A stretch of 12,209 nt of DNA from Candidatus Zixiibacteriota bacterium (GTDB lineage Bacteria > Zixibacteria > MSB-5A5 > CAIYYT01), in NCBI GenBank assembly GCA_026397575.1, contig JAPLUP010000130.1, forward strand, positions 1-12,209. Reading direction: 5' to 3'. Below, in pieces: positions 6,947 to 12,209 of this stretch. A program made the position numbers and the translations under genes. A model generated the notes under the pieces. The model was given only the letters and a program-made list of their open reading frames with translations. It ran no database searches and was not told the DNA's origin. How positions within the stretch are numbered: the first letter of the stretch is position 1; every line of letters begins with the position of its first letter.

Positions 6947-7555
6947 ATGATCACAATTGGTATCACCGGGCAGATTGGTTCTGGCAAGAGTGTCGTCGCT
7001 GACCAATTTGCGCGTCTGGGCGCGGTTGTAGTGTCTGGTGACAGACTTGGGCATGAAGTCGTCGACAAACATCCGCAACTCCTCAAAGCGTTAGTTACGG
7101 AATTCGGTTCGCAGATTATCACAAAAACGGGACATCTTGACCGTTCCAGACTTGGAATCATTGCTTTCGGTGATGATTCGATGATGAAGTCCCTGAACGA
7201 GATTATACACCCGTGGTTGCTGAAGCAATTGCGAGTGGAAATCACGCAGGCTCACAAATCTAAGAAGTCGAAAGTCCTTGTTGTTGATGCCGCGCTGATT
7301 TATAATTGGCAACTGGAGCAGGAATTGGATTACATCGTTGTTGTGGAGAGCACCTATAAGAATCAGTGCGCACGCTTGAAGACTAGGGGACTGACGGATG
7401 GGGAAATTCGCAATCGTATTCGCAGGCAGATTCCCAAATATATCCAGCGTCGCAGCGCCGATTTTGTGCTCACTAACAACGGCGCCAAAAAGGAATTGAT
7501 TGCTCGTGCGGTGCGACTGTACGGGCGGATATTGAAACTGGCTAAATCGGTTTGA
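6947..7555 (+). CDS. coaE: Dephospho-CoA kinase CoaE
   Basis: CoaE phosphorylates the 3'-hydroxyl of dephospho-CoA with ATP, the last step of coenzyme A synthesis in the cytoplasm. The 202-residue product opens MITIGITGQIGSGKS with the P-loop at residues 8-15, followed by SGDRLGHEVV (the family's D-x-x-x-H-E-V substrate segment, D32). LDRSRLGIIAF, LNEIIHPWL (83-91), the DxPLLFE-type strand read here as VVDAALIYN (alanine instead of the usual proline), and the lid and C-terminal segment RIRRQIPKYIQRRSAD with the ADFVLTNNG ending follow in the expected order. Length is typical. It stands apart from polA, beyond a 376-nt gap, and precedes the transketolase pair by 64 nt, so it may be cotranscribed with those genes. 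Confidence 0.92.
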   Translation: MITIGITGQIGSGKSVVADQFARLGAVVVSGDRLGHEVVDKHPQLLKALVTEFGSQIITKTGHLDRSRLGIIAFGDDSMMKSLNEIIHPWLLKQLRVEITQAHKSKKSKVLVVDAALIYNWQLEQELDYIVVVESTYKNQCARLKTRGLTDGEIRNRIRRQIPKYIQRRSADFVLTNNGAKKELIARAVRLYGRILKLAKSV

Positions 7556-7571
7556 CAACTTTCGTATTCTT

Positions 7572-7602
7572 CTCTGTGACATTGCCCGTTTACCTGTCAG
7601 AG
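7572..7602 (+). promoter_or_regulatory. Hairpin between coaE and transketolase
   Basis: CTCTGTGACA (7572-7581) pairs with TGTCAGAG (7595-7602) apart from a two-base bulge, around a 13-nt loop. It lies just before the strong ribosome binding site of the next gene and has no T-run, so it is not a standard terminator. It could be an RNA processing or attenuation element, or chance. Confidence 0.3.
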
Positions 7603-7608
7603 GGGAAC

Positions 7609-7614
7609 AGGAGG
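7609..7614 (+). promoter_or_regulatory. Strong ribosome binding site that decides a TTG start
   Basis: A perfect AGGAGG ends 5 nt before TTG at 7620. The next in-frame ATG is inside the conserved N-terminal helix region, so this site supports TTG as the start of the transketolase N-terminal subunit. Confidence 0.8.
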
Positions 7615-7619
7615 AGTTC

Positions 7620-8483
7620 TTGAATCCCTTTAACTACTCGGCTGAACAACTTCAGGCTGCGGCTCTGGATGTTCGCCGCGACATCATCACCATGCTGGTC
7701 GAGGCCAAATCCGGCCACACCGGCGGACCGCTGTCTTGCACTGATTTCGCGACGGCACTCTCATTTCGCTATCTCAACCACAAGCCAAGCGAACCCCACT
7801 GGACTGATCGCGATTTCCTTTTCTATTCCATTGGCCATGTAACGCCGGTCAACTACTCCTTGCTGGCTGAATGTGGCTACTTCCCGCTGAAAGATCTGAT
7901 GACTTTCCGCAAGTTGAACAGTCGTCTGCAGGGGCACCCGCACCGTCTCGATACACCCGGTATCGAGATATCATCGGGTTCACTGGGACAGGGTTTGTCG
8001 ATCGCTTGCGGCGTGGCCAAAGGTTCCAAGATCGACAAACACCCTCGGCGCGTTTTCTGCATCATGGGAGACGGCGAGTTGCAGGAGGGTTCCTGCTGGG
8101 AAGCGGTCATGTTTGCCGGCCACTATCATCTTGACAATTTGGGCGTCATCGTCGACTACAACAAGCGGCAGATTGACGGCGAAGTACCCAAGATCATGGA
8201 TGTCGCACCGCTTGCAGACAAGTGGCGTGCGTTCAACTGGCAGGTGCTGGAAATCGACGGAAATGACATGCAACAGATACTGGCTGCCTATGATGAAATG
8301 CTGCGCCACCGGGATAGACCAATGGTCATCATCGCCCACACGACTATGGGCAAAGGCGTGTCGTTTATGGAAGGCAAAGCGGAGTGGCACGGCAAGCCCC
8401 CAACAATGGAACAAGGCGAACAAGCGCTGCAGGAACTCGGCACAACGTACGCCGAATGGTCATCAAGATTGCTGGCAGGGTAG
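7620..8483 (+). CDS. Transketolase, N-terminal subunit (thiamine diphosphate-binding)
   Basis: Transketolase moves two-carbon ketol units between sugar phosphates in the non-oxidative pentose phosphate pathway. This 287-residue subunit is the N-terminal (PP) half of the usual single-chain enzyme. It shows AKSGHTGGPLS (29-39), SIGHVTP (70-76), LQGHPHRLDTPGIEISSGSL (103-122) and GQGLS. The diphosphate/Mg motif is GDGELQEGSCWEA (150-162) with the metal-binding asparagine in VDYNKRQIDG (N181). TTG start with AGGAGG at 5 nt. The partner subunit follows after 6 nt, so the two halves should be made together as a heteromer. Two-gene transketolases are known from archaea and many anaerobic or deep-branching bacteria. 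A DXS or pyruvate-dehydrogenase type assignment is less likely because of the GHP-x-RLDTPGIEISSGSLGQG signature. Confidence 0.92.
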   Translation: MNPFNYSAEQLQAAALDVRRDIITMLVEAKSGHTGGPLSCTDFATALSFRYLNHKPSEPHWTDRDFLFYSIGHVTPVNYSLLAECGYFPLKDLMTFRKLNSRLQGHPHRLDTPGIEISSGSLGQGLSIACGVAKGSKIDKHPRRVFCIMGDGELQEGSCWEAVMFAGHYHLDNLGVIVDYNKRQIDGEVPKIMDVAPLADKWRAFNWQVLEIDGNDMQQILAAYDEMLRHRDRPMVIIAHTTMGKGVSFMEGKAEWHGKPPTMEQGEQALQELGTTYAEWSSRLLAG

Positions 8484-8489
8484 GAGACG

Positions 8490-9446
8490 ATGTTAAAGGA
8501 ACTCACGAAACTTGAAATGAAGAAAACCCGCGAAGGATTTGGTCACGGGCTGGTTGATCTCGGCGAAAAGGACGAACGGATTGTCGTATTGGCTGCCGAT
8601 GTCACTGACTCGGTCAATGCCGGTTTTTTTGCGCGTCGTTTCCCGGAGCGATTTGTGCAAATGGGAATCGCCGAACAGAACATGGCTACCGTGGCCACCG
8701 GTCTGTCGCTGGTCGGCAAGATTCCATTCTATTCGACTTACAGCGTCTTTTCAACTTGCCGCTGTATGGATCAGATTCGCATCTCGATTTGCTACTCCAA
8801 CGCCAATGTCAAAATCTGCGGCGCGCATGGTGGTATTTCCGTCGGCCAAGACGGCGCCACTCATCAGGCTATGGAAGACATCGCTATGATGCGCTCGCTA
8901 CCGAATATGAAAGTGATTGTCCCCTGTGATTACTGGCAGAGCAAACGCGCCACCATGGCGGCGGCATACATTGATGGCCCCGTCTTCATCCGCTTCGGTC
9001 GCGAAGCCGTGCCGACGCTGACCGACGAATCCACGCCGTTTGAATTCGGCAAGGGAGTTGTCCTCCGCGATGGCGGTGATGTTGCCATTATCGCTTGCGG
9101 TGTGATGGTCTATGAAGCGCTGGTGGCTGCCGAAGTCTTGGGAAAGCAAGGCATCGACTGTCGCGTGATCAACTTGCATACGATCAAACCGATTGATCGA
9201 GACCTTATTATTCGCGCTGCCCGTGAATGCGGCGCCATCGTCACTGCGGAAGAGCATCAGGTTTATGGCGGTATGGGGAGCGCAGTCGCCGAAGTGCTGG
9301 TCAGCCACGCACCCGTCCCGCAGGAATTTGTTGCGGTCATGGACTGCTTCGGTCAATCCGGCCAACCCGACGAACTGCTACGAGCCTACGGATTGAAGTC
9401 GGAAGATATCATCGCCGCCGTAAAGCGGGTCTTGAAGCGGAAGTAG
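8490..9446 (+). CDS. Transketolase, C-terminal subunit (pyrimidine-binding and C-terminal domains)
   Basis: This 318-residue subunit supplies the pyrimidine-binding domain and the regulatory C-terminal domain. It has LAADVTDS (about 34-41), the catalytic glutamate E62 in MGIAEQNM that activates the thiamine N1', GAHGGISVGQDGATHQAMEDIAMMR (H113, H125, E129-D130; read in two parts of the conserved loop) and IRFGRE. The C-terminal domain follows from about residue 190 (DVAIIACG, VINLHTIKPID, TAEEH-QVYGGMGSAVAE). The ATG is preceded by AGGAG at 3 nt, partly inside the stop codon of the upstream subunit gene, which suggests coupling. Together the two products equal one full-length transketolase of about 605 residues. 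1-deoxyxylulose-5-phosphate synthase is a relative, but it is a single chain. Confidence 0.92.
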   Translation: MLKELTKLEMKKTREGFGHGLVDLGEKDERIVVLAADVTDSVNAGFFARRFPERFVQMGIAEQNMATVATGLSLVGKIPFYSTYSVFSTCRCMDQIRISICYSNANVKICGAHGGISVGQDGATHQAMEDIAMMRSLPNMKVIVPCDYWQSKRATMAAAYIDGPVFIRFGREAVPTLTDESTPFEFGKGVVLRDGGDVAIIACGVMVYEALVAAEVLGKQGIDCRVINLHTIKPIDRDLIIRAARECGAIVTAEEHQVYGGMGSAVAEVLVSHAPVPQEFVAVMDCFGQSGQPDELLRAYGLKSEDIIAAVKRVLKRK

Positions 9447-9522
9447 GTCAGTTGGTTGACTTCTTAACTGCCCAGACATCGCGACCGCGAAGATTTCGCA
9501 TATCGAGCTAAGTCCGCGTATG

Positions 9523-9554
9523 TTGCCGATTAGCAGCGAGAAATCCGGCAATTT
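9523..9554 (+). terminator. Weak terminator-like hairpin between convergent genes
   Basis: TTGCCGATT (9523-9531) pairs with AATCCGGCAA (9542-9551), with one bulged base, around a 10-nt loop, followed by only TTT. It lies 76 nt after the transketolase stop and before the end of the convergent membrane-protein gene, where a terminator is expected. The short T-run makes it weak. Confidence 0.35.
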
Positions 9555-9589
9555 CCTGAATCGGCGCAAACCATGTAGGGCGACTAACT

Positions 9590-9934
9590 TTAGGGTTTTA
9601 CGTACTTGGCGTCGCCGAATCCCAAGATCGGATAAAAGATAAAAGACAGAAGTACTAACCCCACTCCAAACCCGGTACCTTTGCCAAAGGCCTTCGCCAA
9701 GCTGATAGTAATCATGAAGCCTATGACTACGTTGACAAGCGGGATCAGCAGCAGAAGCAGCCACCATCCGGGCTTACCGGCGATCTTCAGCAGGACGTAA
9801 GCACTCCAGATCGGAATCAGGCATTCCCATCCGCCGCGTCCGGCTTTTGCAAACACCTTCCAAACGGCGATTATTTCAAAGAGAAAAATCGCAACAAATA
9901 TTAGGATCATGACGGGGAATATCAAAGCGCTCAT
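9590..9934 (-). CDS. Small multi-helix membrane protein, DUF5684 type
   Basis: The 114-residue product has an N-terminal hydrophobic helix (SALIFPVMILIFVAIFLFEI) and then AVWKVFAKAGRGGWECLIP. It has a second strongly hydrophobic stretch (GWWLLLLLIPLVNVVIGFMI), an amphipathic segment SLAKAFGKGTGFGVGL, and a last helix ending FYPILGFGDAKY. The pairing of FxKAGR-x-GW, IAGKPGWWLL, LAKAFGKGTGFG and ILGFGDA-x-Y matches the DUF5684 family as I remember it. Members are sometimes labelled as signal-peptidase-like, but no catalytic serine/lysine dyad is visible. Function unknown. AGGAGG (CCTCCT on the plus strand, 9941-9946) lies 6 nt before its ATG, so the start is firm. It is convergent with the transketolase genes and divergent from the phosphate porin, and its leader region could share control elements with the porin. 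Confidence 0.82.
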   Translation of the reverse strand: MSALIFPVMILIFVAIFLFEIIAVWKVFAKAGRGGWECLIPIWSAYVLLKIAGKPGWWLLLLLIPLVNVVIGFMITISLAKAFGKGTGFGVGLVLLSFIFYPILGFGDAKYVKP

Positions 9935-10130
9935 TCTAAACCTCCTGGCAACTCATTTTGGTTGGATATGCTTTTTCGACACCAATGGTGCTATTCCTCA
10001 ATACTAACGGCAAGTCCAAAAATCTCATAACTGCCGCGCGAATAGCAGCGCACGGCACGTGTCCGATTTACCCACCGTCACGTTACCCTGTAACCACTTA
10101 CCTTCGCATTCTCTACCAATACGTCCGCAT

Positions 10131-10170
10131 CTAACCAAAAACTAACATTCATCACATTCGGCGCTAACGC
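10131..10170 (+). promoter_or_regulatory. Putative Pho-type operator (11-bp-phased direct repeats)
   Basis: CTAAC occurs at 10131, 10142 and 10164, with a degenerate CACAT at 10153, so four sites lie on an exact 11-bp period. PhoB boxes (7-bp repeats with 4-bp spacers) and Bacillus PhoP sites (TTAACA-like hexamers) use this same period, and TAAC is close to the latter. It lies 63-102 nt upstream of a phosphate-type porin and pstS, which are typical Pho regulon genes. The repeat spacing is seen; the Pho assignment is inference. Confidence 0.4.
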
Positions 10171-10221
10171 TGTGCTCGTTCCATCTGTCGAGGACAAGAA
10201 ACTATGACTGCTTCTCGTTAT

Positions 10222-10226
10222 GGAGG
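10222..10226 (+). promoter_or_regulatory. Ribosome binding site of the porin gene
   Basis: GGAGG ends 6 nt before the ATG at 10233 and fixes that start, which gives a clear signal peptide. Confidence 0.7.
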
Positions 10227-10232
10227 AATTAA

Positions 10233-11501
10233 ATGAGAGCAAGAGTAATGTTAGCGCTGTTCGTGATGACACTGTTGATCGGTCAAGCAGCGCGGGGACA
10301 AAGCGAAACCGACAGTCTAAAAGAAGAAGTGCAGACGTTGCGGGAGAAATTGGATGGCGTGGGAGAAAACCTGATCACATTAAACACAGACGTGAGTATT
10401 CTCAAAGGACTGAAAGTCTCGGGTTATCTTCAGGCCCGATACGAGTACATCGACACGGTTCTGGGGGGAACGGCCCCGAATTCCAACAGCAATATCTACA
10501 TCCGCCGTGGCCGCATCAAGTTCAGCTTCCAGCCCGGCACTTCGAGCAAGTACGTGATCTACTTCGACGCCTCCAAGAACACGCTGTCGCTCAAAGAAGC
10601 CTATGTCGAGTTGTACAAGAGAATCCAGAAGAACAACTTCACTCTGACCGCTGGCCAACAGAACTGGCCCTTTGGTTACGAAATCGAATACTCATCTTCG
10701 AAACGTGATTTTCCGGAAAGAAGTGCGGCAGAGAACGTTCTGTTCAAAGGCGAGCGTGATCGTGGTGTCAATCTGACCTGGGGATTGCCGAAGTACCTGC
10801 AATTCAATCTTGGTGTCTTCCAAGGGGCCGGGATTGATGATGCTACCTTCACCTGGTTTGATCCGAGCAAGCCGAAGGACATGATCCTGCGCGCCAAAGC
10901 CAAATTGGGCATGGTCGATGTTGGCGTATCAAGCTACTTTGGCAAGAAAACCAATGCCGGCTCAACTGCCGTGGCGGCCACCACTACTTGGTTTGACGCA
11001 AACGGCGATTCCGTCATGCAGACAAACGAAGTCAAGACGACAGCCGCCAAGACGGCGGTCGCCGCCTCGGAATACAACAAGCGCAGATACGGCATCGATG
11101 CGCAAGCCTATTTCGACGTGTTGCCAGTGGGAGGGAGCGCGGTTCGCACCGAGTTCTATTATGGTGATGACTACAGCAGTTCAGCGAGCGACAAAATGGC
11201 AACTGGCAAAGGATTCTACTTCTGGTTGTCGCAGACGCTTGGTAAGAAGTTTGCCGCCGCCGCACGCTATGACTTCTGGGATCCGAATATTCACGGCGAT
11301 TATACCGACAAAAGTCTGAAGAAAAAGGATGATGCCACCAGCACCATGTCGCTGGCGGTGCATTACTTCTGGGATTCGTGGGTGCGAGTCACGGCTGCGT
11401 ATGACATGCCGCGACTGTTGAAGGACGGGTCACTGGTCTCCAAATCACCGTACGATCCCAAAGACAATCGCTTCACCTTGCAGTTCCAGTTCACAATATA
11501 G
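10233..11501 (+). CDS. Phosphate-selective porin, OprO/OprP-like
   Basis: The product has 422 residues. A signal peptide (MRARVMLALFVMTLLIG, cleavage near residue 23 after ARGQ) is followed by a short heptad-like coiled coil (about 27-60, LKEEVQTLREKL), as in trimeric OprP-type porins. The barrel begins at LKVSGYLQARYEY, and IYIRRGRIKF (88-97) is the family's conserved early strand pair. Further signatures are YVIYFDASK, LKEAYVELY, LTAGQQNWPFGYE and SSSKRDFPERS. The chain ends in the beta-strand NRFTLQFQFTI, a BAM-type C-terminal signal. The gene directly precedes pstS by 27 nt with no terminator, so uptake of phosphate or another anion is likely; true selectivity cannot be read from the sequence. 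At residues 255-266, DANGDSVMQTNE fits the 12-residue EF-hand/dockerin calcium-loop pattern. This lies in a low-complexity Ala/Thr-rich stretch, probably an outer loop. Confidence 0.85.
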   Translation: MRARVMLALFVMTLLIGQAARGQSETDSLKEEVQTLREKLDGVGENLITLNTDVSILKGLKVSGYLQARYEYIDTVLGGTAPNSNSNIYIRRGRIKFSFQPGTSSKYVIYFDASKNTLSLKEAYVELYKRIQKNNFTLTAGQQNWPFGYEIEYSSSKRDFPERSAAENVLFKGERDRGVNLTWGLPKYLQFNLGVFQGAGIDDATFTWFDPSKPKDMILRAKAKLGMVDVGVSSYFGKKTNAGSTAVAATTTWFDANGDSVMQTNEVKTTAAKTAVAASEYNKRRYGIDAQAYFDVLPVGGSAVRTEFYYGDDYSSSASDKMATGKGFYFWLSQTLGKKFAAAARYDFWDPNIHGDYTDKSLKKKDDATSTMSLAVHYFWDSWVRVTAAYDMPRLLKDGSLVSKSPYDPKDNRFTLQFQFTI

Positions 11502-11531
11502 ACTCGCGTAACATACATAAAGGAGAAAATG

Positions 11532-12209
11532 ATGAAATCAACAACACTCAACAAAGTGATGGCAATCCTGTTCGCTGTCGTCGCCACGACACTTCTTTGC
11601 ACGGTAGGTCTTCAGGCCGCAGGCAAGACAACCATCACTTTGAAGGGTTCTGACACAATCCTGCCGTTGGGACAGCGTTGGGCTGAAACGTTTATGGCTC
11701 AGAATCCCAACATCGTGATTCAGGTCACCGGGGGCGGTTCTGGTGTCGGGCTCGCAGCCTTGATCAACGGATCGACCGATATCTGTGAGGCTTCGCGGTC
11801 GATAAAGCCTGCGGAAATCGACAAACTCAAGGAACGGTTCAACAGCCCGGGAGTAGAGATTCCGATTGCCCGCGACGGTCTGTCGGTTTACATGAATGAG
11901 CAGAATCCGGTAACTGAGTTGACCATCGCGCAACTCAAAGCCATCTACACCGGCGAAGTCACCAACTGGAAGGATGTCGGCGGCCCGGACACCAAGATTA
12001 TCCTCTACGGACGTGAAAACAGTTCCGGAACTTACTCTTTCTTCAAGGACAACGTTTTGATGGGCGAAGACTTTGCCGCTCAAACGCAGACGCTTCCCGG
12101 CACGGCAGCGATTGTTAATGCAGTCGCCAAAGACAAGAACGGAATCGGCTACGGCGGCGCCGCCTATGCCAAGGGAGTAAGAGACTGCAAGATCAAAAAG
12201 GACGACAAA
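11532..12209 (+). CDS. pstS: Phosphate ABC transporter substrate-binding protein PstS (3' partial)
   Basis: PstS binds inorganic phosphate in the periplasm and hands it to PstCA-PstB. The frame is open to the window end (226 residues visible), so the C-terminus is missing. A signal peptide (hydrophobic VMAILFAVVATTLLC, cleavage near LQAAG) is followed by TLKGSDTILPLGQRWAETF, then VTGGGSGVGLAALINGSTDI and EASR. IYTGEVTNWKDVGGPD comes next, then the phosphate-loop motif GRENSSGTYSFF, and later IVNAVAKDKNGIGYGG. These are the standard PstS signatures in order. The cysteine in TLLC does not fit a lipobox. AGGAG at 11521-11525 precedes two in-frame ATGs at 11529 and 11532; the second has the better spacing (6 nt). 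pstC, pstA, pstB and phoU would be expected next, outside the window. Probably cotranscribed with the porin and induced by phosphate starvation. Confidence 0.93.
   Translation, partial: MKSTTLNKVMAILFAVVATTLLCTVGLQAAGKTTITLKGSDTILPLGQRWAETFMAQNPNIVIQVTGGGSGVGLAALINGSTDICEASRSIKPAEIDKLKERFNSPGVEIPIARDGLSVYMNEQNPVTELTIAQLKAIYTGEVTNWKDVGGPDTKIILYGRENSSGTYSFFKDNVLMGEDFAAQTQTLPGTAAIVNAVAKDKNGIGYGGAAYAKGVRDCKIKKDDK

Larger units (their letters stand above)
9947..10232. other. Divergent intergenic region (membrane protein gene / phosphate porin)
   Basis: This region of about 290 nt carries the leaders of two divergent genes. It contains an 11-bp palindrome CACCAATGGTG (9980-9990), a GTTAC-CCT-GTAAC inverted repeat (10082-10094) and the CTAAC direct repeats listed separately. 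I see no gene in it and no confident -35/-10 pair. TATGAC at 10203-10208 is a possible poor -10 for the porin. Confidence 0.5.

Noticed and set aside
6762..6950. 62-codon frame between the repeat element and coaE
   Set aside because: No ribosome binding site, no recognisable protein pattern, and it overlaps the coaE start; most likely chance.
10075..10094. E. coli-type Pho box at CCGTCAC...CTGTAAC
   Set aside because: The two half-sites are 13 bp apart instead of 11 and match poorly; the phased CTAAC array fits better.
11538..12083. 181-codon antisense frame inside pstS
   Set aside because: It lies opposite a clear PstS coding frame and has no protein features of its own.
1..12209. CRISPR arrays, tRNA or rRNA genes, prophage or defence genes
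   Set aside because: Nothing repeated at regular long spacing, no cloverleaf, and no matching protein motifs; the window is mostly housekeeping genes.

Overview
The window is about 12.2 kb of densely packed chromosome from a Gram-negative (two-membrane) bacterium of roughly balanced base composition. The envelope genes show the cell type: a BamD-type outer-membrane assembly lipoprotein, a membrane-anchored lytic transglycosylase, and an OprO/OprP-like outer-membrane porin with an N-terminal coiled coil. The taxon cannot be fixed from this sequence alone. The two-gene (split) transketolase and the gene order would suit an uncultured FCB-type lineage (for example Zixibacteria-like), but that is only an impression.

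Region 1 (1-6570, + strand) reads as one housekeeping operon with overlapping or nearly touching genes: rimO (5' end cut by the window edge), a lytic transglycosylase, an unrecognised 200-residue secreted protein with a C-terminal membrane helix, bamD, nadD and polA. Two of the six genes are broken as read. rimO changes frame near position 930, just before its TRAM domain. polA has lost about 55 codons, plus a frame change, at about 5441-5446, exactly between the 3'-5' exonuclease domain and the polymerase domain. Both lesions amount to a loss of 1 (mod 3) bases. They could be real mutations or assembly/sequencing errors.

Region 2 (6571-6946) has no convincing gene. It holds a nested repeat: a 67-bp REP-like palindrome whose two arms are each a small GAAA/TTTC hairpin, flanked by a GGATT direct repeat, inside a larger element bounded by 14-bp inverted repeats.

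Region 3 (6947-9446, + strand) carries coaE (dephospho-CoA kinase) and then the N- and C-terminal halves of a two-subunit transketolase, the first with a TTG start and a strong Shine-Dalgarno sequence. A weak terminator-like hairpin follows.

Region 4 (9590-9934, - strand) is a lone small multi-helix membrane protein of the DUF5684 type, convergent with the transketolase genes.

Region 5 (9935-12209, + strand) is a phosphate-uptake module: an OprO/OprP-like porin followed at once by pstS, the periplasmic phosphate-binding protein, which runs off the window. The leader upstream of the porin holds CTAAC direct repeats on an 11-bp period, the spacing of PhoB/PhoP sites, so Pho control is a reasonable hypothesis. 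The porin also has an EF-hand/dockerin-like loop sequence that could bind calcium.
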